From: Epiperipatus broadwayi
Taxonomy: Eukaryota > Onychophora > Udeonychophora > Euonychophora > Peripatidae
Length of the DNA stretch: 64,000 nt
Reading direction: 5' to 3'
NCBI GenBank assembly: GCA_028023455.1
Contig: JAQFVV010012508.1
Span: forward strand, 1,733,877-1,797,876
The position numbers were made by a program, and so were the translations under genes. Each line of letters starts with the position of its first letter. Position 1 is the first letter of the stretch. Below the pieces are notes generated by a model that made no database searches, had not been told where the DNA came from, and worked only from the letters and a program-made list of their open reading frames with translations. Below, piece by piece: positions 10,910 to 22,300 of the stretch.

Positions 10910-12165
10910 TAAACAACTCCTATGGTGATACTACATAAATTCATCATTTCTGGCCCTGGTGCTACACGGTTTGCATGAGAACTCAATTGGTGGTGATGAT
11001 GATGAGTGATTGAGTGAAGCCGAGATATAAGTTAAATAGGCTATTTTTGATAGATTATAAAATAAAAGTATATAAAAGAAAGATAAGTTATAATTATTAT
11101 TAATTCCTAACTTATCTCTAAATTTGCCCTCTATTTTTTTTTTTTTTTGACTTTTATCCTTTCAAGTCATTAATTCTTGATATTTTAAATTTTATATATT
11201 TTTTTCAATAAAAAAAAAACAAGTAAATTATGTAACTCACATATACACACACACTTGAGAATCATGTGTATATACATACTGTTATATCACACCCCTCCCA
11301 ATTGAGAATTTTAAGTACATTGATCACTTTTTTCTTAAGTATTGACCACTTTAAGTTCTTATTTTTAATAACTTGACTTTTCTAAAGTGCATTTTAGTTT
11401 TTATTTTCATTATTAGATAATAAATGGTAATGTTAAAAGAGGTAGGCAGCAAAGTATTAGGAAATTTAACACACAGGTCGATTTTCTGCTGATTAAACCA
11501 ATTTTTAATTTCTTTTGGGGAAGTCGTGACTACAGCATGGACATTTTTTTGTGAACAACAGATAAGGAATAGGGACTTTAAGATTGGAAATGGCAGAACT
11601 ATTTCTACTTCACATTTGACTTATGAAAATATTTATTTTATTTGGTTACTGGGAATTTTTTTGCCTGATTTATTATATGCCAGGACTTTTTCTACTGGCG
11701 CATCATCATCAGGATTATTTAATCTTCACATTACCCATCTGTAGAATAAAGTTCCCGCAAGAAAAGGCTTCATCCAGCCCAAAATTGAGCCTGAAATTTA
11801 TATCTTTGCCCAAATACTTATACACACACATTAATTTAACACATTTTTTTTTTAGATTTGATAATGATTTATTTTCATTAGTACATTTGTCATACGTTTG
11901 TTTATTTCACTTTTATTTTTAAAGCGTTATTTTTACTTTTTTTTTAAAAGAAACATTTTATTTTGCTTGTTTATTTTGATTTTTACTCATTCATTTTGTT
12001 TAAGTCACGCTCCGCCATGTTTTAGACTTATGAGCTGGAATATCATTGACTATAACTTGATTTAAAATTTTCAAACAAAGCTCTTTAAGAATTTATTTCT
12101 ATCATTTTTTATTTTATTTCATTTTTCATTACTAAAACTAACTTTAATCATTTTTCCATTATTCA
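10910..12165. other. No supported gene
   Basis: Low-complexity T-rich text with short chance frames. A mildly GC-richer patch at 11520-11790 (around GGGAAGTCGTGACTACAGCA) has overlapping short frames but no recognisable domain. A TGATGATGATGA tract at 10993-11005 resembles an RTE tail but has no RTE sequence before it. Confidence 0.4.
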
Positions 12166-13030
12166 AAATCTACGGATCATTAATAACTAGGTCAAGCCGG
12201 TGAATCCGCCCAATTTTATTTTTAATGTTTGTAGACTCTTCTTTGTTTTTCATCTCTCCAATTAACTTTGATGATCTGGTGTGAAACATTTCTTTTTCTA
12301 TATTACCTTTGGCTGTCACACAGACATTGAAGTCATATTGACAGATTATATCAGGGTTCCCCAACTCTATGCCTGTGGTCACCATGGCACCTGCAGACCA
12401 TTTTACATGTGCCCACCGCTATCCGAACAGGATAAAAAATTATTTATCTGATACAAATAAGTTTCATTTTTAAATTTTTTTATAAATTATTGCATTATAT
12501 TGTAATCAAATGTTAAAATTTTATTTTTAAAATAAATATTTTTTTGCACATTATGTGTATTATTAACAATATCCAACTATAAATTTACATTGAAAAAATA
12601 AATGGTGCCCGCCACCTGGCCGGTATTATAGAATGTGCTCTTAAGTGCAAAAAGGTTGGGGACCGCTGGATTATATTATACGGGCCTTCATAAATCATCT
12701 GGAATTTTTTATAAATGTGTTTCTCAGAATGACTCATGGAGTTATATGTATTGTGCATGTTCACACTCAACTGGTCAGGCCTTTTTATTTCTGTCTGCGG
12801 GCTATCTTTGCTAAAATTCATCTGATTTTTCTTTCAAGTTAAATTCGTAACTTCAACTTTTATCTCTTCAATTATTTTTCTATTTTCTATCTGATTTTTC
12901 TCTATCACTTCATAAGTAGTCTCTATTTTAGTGTCTACTTGTATTTTACTCTCATTCATTTCTTCCCTAATTTCTTTTTTTATTTTATCATAGCCCATTT
13001 TGATCTGGTCTTTTAACTTTTCAAGCATTC
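12166..13030 (-). pseudogene. Retroelement reading frame split by a hAT insertion (possible integrase C-terminus)
   Basis: On the minus strand a coiled-coil-like segment rich in K/E (13028-12834) is followed by a stop, then by a segment ending KFQMIYEGPYNI (12821-12680). The hAT at 12352-12668 interrupts the frame. On the far side it resumes with CQYDFNV and EKEMFHTRSSKL and ends at 12170. Removing the hAT and one TSD copy leaves the frame continuous across the junction. The order KF..IY.GPY followed by ..K.E.GMFH resembles the C-terminal domain of LTR-retroelement integrases. That is a pattern match, not a proven assignment. The coiled-coil part may belong to a separate frame. Confidence 0.45.
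12352..12668 (+). mobile_element. hAT-type MITE (TSD GATTATAT)
   Basis: Perfect 8-bp TSD GATTATAT at 12344-12351 and 12669-12676. Termini are CAGGGTTCCCCAAC and GTTGGGGACCGCTG. Length is 317 bp. It is the same family as 3826-4224, lacking that copy's internal duplication. It disrupts a retroelement frame on the minus strand, which dates it as younger than that element. Confidence 0.92.
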
Positions 13031-13381
13031 AGCTTGCCCTTCCAGTTTTCCATTCATTTCATTATTTTCGTTTATAAGCCTTTCAGCTATTTTTTTTTAT
13101 ATTTTTCAGCTGCTTCTTTTTGTTTTTCAAGCATGCTGGTTATTAAAGCTATGATTTTCCTATTTGATTTTTTAGATATACTTAACTCCATGTATATATT
13201 TTTGTATATTTTAAATATTTTATCACAATAAACCTATGGCCAAAAATGTGGAAAAAAAGATAATGATCAAAATGTGATTTGAGTATTCTATAACTATCCC
13301 ACATTTTATATCATTATGATATATATAATACTTTGAGGTTAATACTCTAATGCTGGTCTATTAAGTAAATAAAAAACTATT

Positions 13382-13690
13382 ATTAAAACAGGCAAAACTC
13401 TCCATACAGTAGTGCCACTCAGTGTAAGCCAGAGTAATCAATGGATGCCAGAAGACTTGTGCATAAAATCCTTATATGGTACCTACTCATCCAACATCTC
13501 CAGCTAGTTTCTAACTTATAACTTTCATCAGTGAGGAGCTTTGGATATGAGGGCACTGAACTAAGATCTGGGATCCATTGATTACTCTGGCTTGCACTGA
13601 GTGGCACTACTGTATGGAGAGTTTTGCCTGTTTTAATAACAGTTATGAGCAAGCATAAAAAATGGAGATCATGTGGTGTTTAGTGGTTCA
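13382..13690 (-). mobile_element. HHR-1 family hammerhead element, short form
   Basis: Read on the minus strand, it begins with the family 5' end (TTGAACCACTAAACACCACA, complement of 13690 downward), continues with an inverted copy of the 3' end, then the hammerhead, and finishes GAGAGTTTTGCCTGTTTTAA. About 65 bases at 13387-13452 are the inverse of 13562-13632, so the transcript folds into a long hairpin around the ribozyme. It lies directly beside the 3' end of the LINE at 13700-15962. Confidence 0.7.
13489..13546 (-). ncRNA. Hammerhead motif HHR-1, cleavage site eroded
   Basis: CTGATGA and GAAAC are intact on the minus strand and helix I strands CCTCA/TGGAG are present. The sequence after GAAAC reads TAGCTGG instead of TAGTCTGG. 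Loss of that T removes the GTC triplet, so no cleavage is predicted. Confidence 0.6.
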
Positions 13691-13699
13691 AATGAAATA

Positions 13700-15962
13700 C
13701 TGTAATGTGATGTGATATGATGACATGTATTTTGGCTTCTCCTTAAATGAAGTCAAGAATATCTCAGCAATTATGTCCAGACAAACCTATTAGCCACTTT
13801 ATTTTCCATTCCCCATTCTAAGTCTTCCTATATTTTGCCCCATCCCATATCCACAACCTAATCTTTGTCAACTCTTTGGCCTTTATGTCTAAATCCCCCT
13901 TATCTTTTTGCAAACCCAGCATAAAAACCAATAACTCACTTTCTGTAGTCACTTTGTTCATACCTATTCTCCCATAATTTTATTATCTGTACCCTGTCTG
14001 CTTTCAAGCATTTACATTCAATCAACAGATGCCTAATATTTTCTATACCTTTCTTACACAATTTTCTCACTAAATCACCCATAGTTTTCTATTTACATGT
14101 ATATTCTCTTGTTGCTAAAGATCCCATTCGAGCCTTAAACCATAAACTACTTTCCTTACTATTATCATAAATTAACGTGCATCCAATATTCCATTTACTT
14201 ATATATATATTTAAACTCTTCTTACCCTTCATATTAGTTCTCCATCTCTCCAACTCCCTATTTTTTATTAATGCTTCTTACCACTATAACACTCCACAAT
14301 CCTTCTAACACAATTATCCCATCTTTTATACAAGTATACTGATATAAATTGTCTATCCAAATCTTTTGCATACTGCATTACCTCTCTCACCCATCTTGTT
14401 ACCTGCTCTTTACTCATAACCCAATTAAACACTATTTTGGCTATTCTTTTACTGTCCATAAATTGCAACCTACCAAACATTTTTATTTTACTTTTTGCAT
14501 CTCTCATAAAAACTTTACCATCCATTTATCCTTGAATTGTCTCCTTTGGTGTTCACATCTCTGCATCTAATGCATGTCTTCCTATTTCCCTTGGTACTTT
14601 TTTAAATAATCTAAAACCCTTTTACTAACACATAATGCATCATTACCATATGTTAACCCTGCTACTGCAACTCCCTTCCATACTATTTTAGCTATATATT
14701 TATTATATGAAAATACTGTTAGTTTCTTTACCAAATCCTTTCTGTTTTTTGCTACATTTACCATTTTTTTCTCCCATTCATCCAAGCAATTTTCCTGATT
14801 ACATAAGATGATTCCCAAATAACTATATCTATAGACCACACTTAACTTTATATCCCCCAATAAAAATTCTACATCTTCTTTTTCCCCACTATTAACCACC
14901 ATTATCTTTGATTTTTCTTCACTGAATTTAATTCCCATCTCTTTACCCACCCTTGTACATGTCCTCAACATAATTTCCATATCTTCTCTTCTTTCTGCAC
15001 ACAAAAAGATATCAACTGCAAAAAAAAAGACCTAACAAAGTATATACTCCCTTGCCACCTATTAACAGTATCTCTACCCCTCTTCCTAGTCTTTCTATTG
15101 CTGTCTCCATTTCACTAAAAAACAACAAAAACAAAATAGGTGACATAGCGCATCCTTTCCTTAATCCCACCCCATTTATAACTTTAACTGATTTTATATC
15201 CCATAATTGGTAAGTATAATAATTATTTTCATATAATTTTTTAATAATATTTACTAAAGCTTCATCCATTCCCAAATTTGCTAACCTTACCCATAATCTA
15301 TTTCAATTTACTCTATCATATGCTTTCTTTATATTTATAAAACTCATATATAATGATCTATCTGAATTCCTACTCATCTCCATAAGTTGTGTAACTACAA
15401 ACAAACTATCTCCTATATGCCTATCTGACCTAAAACCTCCTAGCATTTTCTCCACTACATTATTTTCTTCCATCCATTTTACAACTCTAAAACCTCCTTG
15501 CATTTCCCCCACTACATTATTCTCTTCCATCCATTTTACAACTCTTCCAGCTACCATATATGAGAAAACTTTATATAAAACTGATGTAACCGCTATCAGT
15601 CTTTAATTATTTGACTTTCTATGATCCTTACCCTTTTCTTTAAATAATCTTATTCTTGTATTACCCCAATTACCTGGAAAAACTCTCTTCTGTGCCATCT
15701 TATTAAAACATGACAATAACTTTGCTTTTGCTCTATGCCCTAAATTCATTACCATCTCCACTGCCCATCCATGTAAACCTTTCGCCTTTCCATTTTTCAA
15801 TCTCTTCCCTGCCTCATTCAGTTCATTTTTTGTGAACCTAATATTCCCATTACTAACTGCTTTCATGTTTTCTACCACTAAGTCCTTCACATCTAACATC
15901 TTTTCAATATCCATTACATATCTATTTAAGATTCCCTCTACCTTTTCTCTAGTAATGAACAT
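13700..15962 (-). pseudogene. Decayed non-LTR retrotransposon (LINE) with reverse transcriptase
   Basis: Minus-strand frames, in order from 16004 down, give N-terminal RT motif KNGKAKGLHGW (15810-15760); LLSCFNKM and RVFPGNW; WMEENNVV..GGFRSDRH (15545-15420); SLYMSFINIKKAYDRV (motif A, with the catalytic Asp now Asn, 15370-15305); GLRKGCAMSPILF (motif B, about 15165-15120); a broken FADD site with an A-run near 15020; then EKSKIMVVNSG and YSYLGI (14940-14810) and the thumb. Several frameshifts and stops make it dead. It is 5'-truncated, joining an HHR-1 fragment at 15963. Its 3' end near 13700 is a short TGATG-rich tail. The clade was not resolved. Confidence 0.8.
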
Positions 15963-15965
15963 CTT

Positions 15966-16078
15966 CAAACTGTAGTGCCACCTAGTGCAAATGCTAGTAA
16001 TCAATAGATGCCAGGGTTGTGCATAAAATTTTTATATATTGTATAAGCATCCAATATCTCCAGACTTGTTTGTGGCCG
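15966..16078 (-). repeat. HHR-1 family fragment, truncated
   Basis: On the minus strand this matches the 3' half of the family: AAGTCTGGAGATATTGGATG, TTTTATGCACAA, TGGCATCTATTGATTACTAG and GCACTA. The hammerhead is cut off: only an eroded GCCACAAACAAGTC remains at 16078-16050. It abuts the 5' end of the LINE at 13700-15962, which probably inserted into it. Confidence 0.65.
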
Positions 16079-16099
16079 ACTTTTGTGTATTCCGCTAGT

Positions 16100-18450
16100 T
16101 TGGTCCTGATGGTAAGATTGCTAAATGGATAAAGGTTTAAATTTGAAATTGGGACAGCATGAAGTGTCTTGAATAGTAGTACTAGTTCCAAGCAAACACA
16201 TTTTTTAGGGAATTCGGTGTTATAAATGATATCTTCAATAAATGTAATCTGAGCAATATACATGTAGTAATGGCATATCTCTATAATGAGCAGGAAATAT
16301 TATTGTGGTAGATTATCATTGACACCAATAGATTTACAAATTGGTAATGTTCTTTAATATTTTCATCACCAATCTGTGATTGGACAATAAAGGGTAAATC
16401 TTGTTGGATGATATTTTGAAAGTCAATAATTATATCTATATATACATAGATTTATATTTGATAGAAATATAAAAAAGCAAAGATGAATAAATAAATTAAG
16501 ATAAAAAATTCTTACAGAAAGATTGTGTAGATTGATAATTAGTCAGACATATAGTGTTTGCATAGATTGCTTGAATGATATATATTTATGTAAGAGTTTT
16601 GGCTTGAAAGTAAATTCAATAATTATGCACAACAATAGCTAAAACAATCAAAAACATATAAAAATTAATGGTAATAGTTTTCGATTTGAAAGGGCTTTTA
16701 GTTTTATTTAATATGCTTAGGTATTATTAGTATGAATGTAGACATACATATTTTAAAAAAATAAAAATATGTAGACAAAAGACAGATGAAACAGATTCAC
16801 CTGATTTTCTGTTTTAAATATGTATAACTTCTTATAATATATTTTCGTGTTATTAAAAATTTTTTTTTTCTTAGAATTTTATAAAAACATTGTAAAGTTT
16901 ATTAAAGATTTAAACATGACCTTTATAGAAATTACCTTTAATTGCAATTTATTATAGATAGATTATTGTAAGATATTTTTTGATAATAAAATATTAAAAA
17001 CTGCATTTATATTTATTTCTAAAGCAGAAATTATTTGAGTGAGTGTTATATTATTTATTAGTATATAACTAAAGCTAACTATTGTATTGGTGATTAAAAT
17101 AATAATCTCCCTTTACATTAAATTAACAATAATGGAACTAAAATTTGCATGATTTCACAAATATTTTATTTCTATAACTGTTGTTATTTCCTCCTCTCAG
17201 GAAACATTTCGAAACCTATTTCTGAAGCAGCAGGTCTGTAGATTATCTCTCTTTTTTTGTAAAATATATTAATCATTATTACATAATATAAGTATATATT
17301 GAGGGTTGTATTATAAATATATCTTATTATTATCATTTCAAATTTAATATTATGTTTTCAATTCTTCTTCGCATTAGGCCAACAATCTTATTTATGCCAT
17401 TTCTCTATTTATCTAAATAATTTTTATAATCTTTAGATTCATTTTTATCTATTTCTTTCCATCTTTTCTAAAAATTCATCCTAACTTATTTTATATTAAT
17501 TTCTTTAATTCTTAGAATGATGAGAAATATTTATATTTTTATGTGCAGCAGTGTTTACTTTTGATCCTTTTCTTTTTTTGATAAATGTAAATTTGTTCAT
17601 ATTTTGATGAATTATATATGTTCTCTCTTAAGTGTAAAAATCCGAATCATTAAATAAAATATTTGAAAATTAGTGATTTTTGGATAAACTGTTTTTTTCA
17701 CTTATATTAAGAGATAGTATTCCAATAATGCTTGATTTAGTAACTATTTTTCTCAATTATTTTCAATTGATAATAAGAACTAATTATACAACTTTAGATA
17801 TAAATGTTAACGATTTTAATTTTAATCTTTGTTTTACTTATTTATGTTGAAATGTAATTGGAAAATAATTATTTTTAATAATTTATCTTTAATTCCCCAC
17901 TTATTGCTTTTATTTACAAAAAATGTATTCATCGTATGCAAAAATTAGATAAAGTTTAGTCAAATTCTTTTGTTTGTAATACATTTGTTTCTAATTTAAG
18001 CCATAAAATATTTACTGTAAACTATACAGTGACTATGAAAATATTATTACTACAGTCTTCTTATTGTCATCTTACAGTTTAATCACCATAGGTGTATTTT
18101 AGTTTACAAAATATCAAAGAACTTTGCTACGTTTTAATGTTTTAGTCATTACAAAATTTGTTTCAAACACTTTTGTCTTCCATAATCTATAAATCTAAAA
18201 AAAGATGGTAACAAATATTTAAAATGCCTTATATGTTATAATCAGTTTTATAAGAATTTGCCCCCTTCCCTTAACCTGACGTTGTTAATTTGATATTCTC
18301 TATAAATGACTTGTAATGATTTTAGTAAACGTTATTTAAAAATCTGTGATTGAAAATTGATAGTTGTTTATTTCCTAATATTTTTAAAATCATTTTTAAA
18401 TACTATTATGACTTTCAGTTGTTTGTTATTTGCTTATGTATTTCACTCAT
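16100..18450. other. AT-rich sequence without a supported gene
   Basis: No frame, RNA or repeat in this stretch could be tied to a family. A T-rich tract lies at 16860-16870. Codon-like patterns and splice-site clusters were not found by reading. Confidence 0.5.
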
Positions 18451-18714
18451 AATGGTACTGTGATATTAGAGCTGCGACAAGAAGAATTATAATCGTTTAA
18501 TCATTAAATTAATTAGGTTATTAAATCAAAAACATTTTAAAATCTACATTAAAAAAATAATTTAACAAAAAAAAAGAGGAAAATCATTAATGTGAAGAAT
18601 AGTTAAAATGCATGTTTAAATCAAATGGAGTATGTGTTTGTACGTGCATATTCTGCATAATCTATTTTAACACATTCTACAGGCTTACACCTGCATTTAT
18701 ATATGTAATATATG

Positions 18715-18781
18715 CGGGATTCGAACTCAGATTCTCACACGACCTACAACTCTCAGTGCTATCTTATATTACTGACTCACC
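18715..18781 (-). promoter_or_regulatory. tRNA-like Pol III promoter, left arm
   Basis: On the minus strand an A-box-like TGAGTCAGTAATATAAG (complement of 18763-18779) is followed about 35 bases on by GAGTTCGAATCC (complement of 18718-18729), an exact match to the eukaryotic B-box consensus GTTCGAATCC. The spacing fits a tRNA. The unit lies directly after the hammerhead on the same strand. Confidence 0.6.
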
Positions 18782-18809
18782 TGATCACACACATGTTGAA
18801 AAGATAAAT

Positions 18810-18864
18810 AATCACCGATATATGTATTTCGTGCTAAACCAGCACTCATCAGTTGGTTCAGATT
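18810..18864 (-). ncRNA. Hammerhead ribozyme motif HHR-3, intact core
   Basis: On the minus strand, CTGATGA is the complement of 18846-18852. Helix II GTGCT/AGCAC (18845-18841 with 18835-18831) encloses loop GGTTT and has the canonical G-C closing pair. GAAA is the complement of 18827-18830. Helix III is three pairs (ATA/TAT) with a two-base loop, and the triplet ATA ends at 18819. Helix I pairs ACCAA with TCGGT (one mismatch), then a TGA bulge, then AATC with GATT. This is the closest match in the window to a textbook hammerhead. Confidence 0.8.
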
Positions 18865-18916
18865 ACCATCTCCACACATATATACCATTAGTACTCAGCT
18901 TTATATTAAGATAACC

Positions 18917-18970
18917 AATCTTCATACTTTAATGAGTGTGTTTTAGCACGAAATATGTGTATTGGTGATT
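18917..18970 (+). ncRNA. Hammerhead motif HHR-3, right arm (first box decayed)
   Basis: AGCAC-GAAA (18945-18953), GTA (18959-18961) and TTGGTGATT (18962-18970) are intact, and ACCAATC stands where helix I should begin. The first core box reads TTAATGA at 18929-18935, so catalysis is unlikely. Its intact TTGGT strand shows what the left-arm helix I probably looked like before mutation. Confidence 0.65.
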
Positions 18971-18997
18971 ATTTGTCTTTTCAACATGTGTGTGATC

Positions 18998-19065
18998 AGG
19001 TGAGTCAGCAATATAAGATGGCACTGAGAGTTGTAGGTCATGTGAAAGTCTGAGTTCGAATCCCG
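18998..19065 (+). promoter_or_regulatory. tRNA-like Pol III promoter, right arm
   Basis: A box TGAGTCAGCAATATAAG at 19001-19017 and B box GAGTTCGAATCC at 19052-19063. It is the inverse of the left-arm copy. tRNA-type internal promoters are used by SINEs. Here it follows a hammerhead rather than starting the element. Confidence 0.6.
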
Positions 19066-19339
19066 CATATATTACATATATAAATGCAGATGTAAGCCTG
19101 TACTATGTATTAAAATAGATTATGCAGAATATGCACGTGCAAACACACACTCAATTTGATTTAAACACACATTTTAACTATTTTTCACATTAATGCTTTT
19201 CGTATTTTTTTTTGTTAAATTGTTTTTTTTTAAATGTAGATTTTAAAATATGTTTTTGATTTAATAATCTAATTAATTTAATGATTAAACGATTATATAA
19301 ATTTTCATGTCGCAGCTCTAATACCACAGTACCCTCATA

Positions 19340-22300
19340 ATATTTAAACATTAGATCTAAAATTCACCAAATTGTCCAAATTTATTTTTTATTTGTGAGA
19401 AATTTTGAATACTTCATTTTGGACCTTTATTTTTTATATTGATTTCATTATAAATCGCATCTGTTTATTTAGAATATGTACCATTTTAATTGGTATAGAT
19501 CACTTTGTTGCTGTATTTTTATAACATTTAGAAATAATTCTATTTTATTTTTCAGTTGTATATTTTCATGTCAAGATTAACTTCCAATTATATTAGCAAT
19601 ATTTAATACTCTCTTTTTAAAATGTCTTTTTCCTTTCTAGTATTTGTCAATTTAACTCTTTTAACAAAATGTTATCTTTTATTAATTTTATTTAATTCTA
19701 ACTCATCTTCAGTTTTAAATTTACTGAAGAATGACTAAAGATCTGGATTATAAGTTTTTACACAGTTTTACCATTTTCAAGATTTTCTTTTTAAAATATA
19801 CTTTGTAATTCTTGTGTTGAATGTGTCATATATATTATGGGCATAAAATACATATTTTTATTAGTAAAATATTTAACTTCACCGAGTCTCCATGTATTCA
19901 TAATCATTTGTTCATTTCTCTTTTTATTTACATATGTTTTTTTTTCATTGCAAACAAACCTATGATCTCTTTCATTTCTTTGTTAACATCACATGGCTTA
20001 AGGATTTTTTTAAACTCAGGCCCTTAGCTTGAATGTAATAGAAGAGATAAAATTTAGTACTAGATTTGTAAAAGGATTAGTTTTAGCTTTGAATCTTAAT
20101 GTCTCATTGATTAAGAAACAAACCAGAAAGTAATTTGAAAATATGAATAATGTAATACTTCTATCTGATATTCATTGTTTTCTAAACTTTTGGTAGATAA
20201 TCCTTCAGTATATTTATAAATCTTTATTTAAGAAGACAAATTAGTTTTGGTAGATATTCCTTGAGTATGTTTACATGCTTTTATTTAAGAACACATATTA
20301 AATCCCAGCACTTGAATCATTTAAACATTTTTCTGTTTAGAATTAAGCAGTTATATAAAGATTTGGACATATCAAGATAATCCTCCATTTTTTAGGTAAA
20401 TTAAAACCGTTTTCCATAAACTTCTATTATCAATGCTTTTGTTTTTGCTTTATAATACTAGCCTGACTCATTATTGTCTACTTTCAGTCTTATTTTAGAA
20501 CATTTCTATCTGTATTTTTATATCACATATCCTGTCTTATTTTAGATTTCTTTTTATTTTATAGTTATTAACAATCCTTTTAATAATCATTTATCATCAC
20601 TTATGGTAGTACTTATACTGTCTCTTCTGAAATGTTTTCTATCTTTTTCTTCTTTTCATGGTTGTCCTGAGTCTCATTCTTTCAAACAACAAAAATCATT
20701 TATATCACCGAGCAAAAATCTATTTTTAATTTGAATTTTAAGATAGAAATTAATCTGGAATTTGAAATTGTATTTAATATATATATGTTGGCATAATCAT
20801 TTTCATTAATAGAATAATTATAATTTATTCAAGGTATTTCTATTTTGCAATTTTACATATAATTTTATTACTTGTGGATAATAGTATATTTAAATAGGTA
20901 TTTATTTACTATATCTAAAGCAATCTTTAGATTTTGATTGGTTCTTAAAATTCTTTTAGTGTGAAGATGATGGCTGCTAATTATATTATTACTTTTTATG
21001 ATGAATTGTAAATTCAAAGTATTAGAATTTAATATTTCAAAAATAAACCTTGATAAGTTGTTTTGAAACGAAAATAGATTCCTGCCAAGTAATATCTCTA
21101 TAATTGGTTGCTGAAGCTTTCAAATATTATTTATGTCCAGTACTCATCATTTTAATAAAAAGTCAAAAAGTAGTTGGAAGGATTATTATTTTTATCTGAT
21201 AAAGGTCATTGAATAATGATGTAACACAAGTTAATAATTTAGTAAAAATTGCATTAAGATATTGTCAGCATGTACTATGTTATGTATGAAATAGCATATC
21301 TTAATAACAGTAATTAAACTGTTATTTATTATGGATACTGATGTTGATCAACCCCATCACATGTTTTCATAAGCTAGCACTGTATTCCAGTACTTGTTGT
21401 CTCATATAAAAGTACAAATATAATTTAAAAACTAAAAGCATGTGTGTGGGCAATATATATACACACATATTTATATTTGAGTCAGATAAGTAGTACAATA
21501 CTTGGATTTTGTAACTATTTTTTTTGTGTTTGTAAAATTTTGTTAACAAATTTTTCTTTAATGTATGTTATTTTTATCTAAGTTAAGAAAAAACTAATTA
21601 AAGTATATGTTAGTTTGTTGTAATTACATTTATAGATAAAAAAATTACTTAGAAGATTTTATTCATTTTCTTTGGTATACATTTTTTGTAAGAAAAAATT
21701 TAATAGTATTTAAGATAATCGAGGCTAATTAGAGAAATTGTTGTATCCAAATTTTAATAATTCCTTATGTGGACAATTATTGAATGTATCTCTTTGATGT
21801 AATATTTTGCAAATTATTATTTTTTAAATGTATCAAGAGATTTTATCAAAGTTTAATTTGTAAAGTGTTTGATAAAATTTTGAAATTCCTTTTTTGTAAA
21901 TGTTTAAAAGGATTCATTTGTGAGCTAATTAGGAAAAAAAATTGAAATCAAAAATAAAACATTACATTTTATTTTTGTATGTGTTGCCTATAAAAAGAGA
22001 TAATTTTGCTTCGTAGACAGTTAGTCAGGGAGTGAGCCATCAGAATTAGTGAGTTGTTGATGATTACTGCCTTGAACAACTATATAGCAGAAAAATATTG
22101 GAGAACTGTTGGAAGCCATTTGTGAAAGAATGGATGTAAATTTAAATGTCAATTAAACAAAGATTATCAAACCTATGCTATGATTTAGTGGGATAGGGTT
22201 CCATTTGTGATCTAGTAAAAGGCAAAAGCAACAATACTGCTGAAAGAATTAAGTTGTCTAAACAAATAAAAGTTCACCAAGTGCATTAGATCTAAGCTTC

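Larger units (their letters stand above)
18453..19334. repeat. ~880-bp palindrome with a hammerhead and tRNA-like unit in each arm
   Basis: The outer ends TACTGTGATATTAGAGCTGC and GCAGCTCTAATACCACAGTA are inverse copies. The match continues inward for about 390 bases per arm, with scattered differences, to a spacer around 18870-18920. Each arm, read outward from the centre, holds a hammerhead motif (18810-18864 minus, 18917-18970 plus), then a tRNA-like A box and B box, then a ~250-base tail ending in AT-rich text. Two elements of the same family inserted head-to-head, or one duplicated by inversion, would both explain it. Confidence 0.85.

Noticed and set aside
10312-10986. Long reading frames over the N block
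   Set aside because: They are created by 500 unknown bases; the flanking readable codons are few and match nothing.
18612-18914. 100-codon plus-strand frame
   Set aside because: It runs antisense across the tRNA-like unit and hammerhead of the palindrome's left arm, with no domain.
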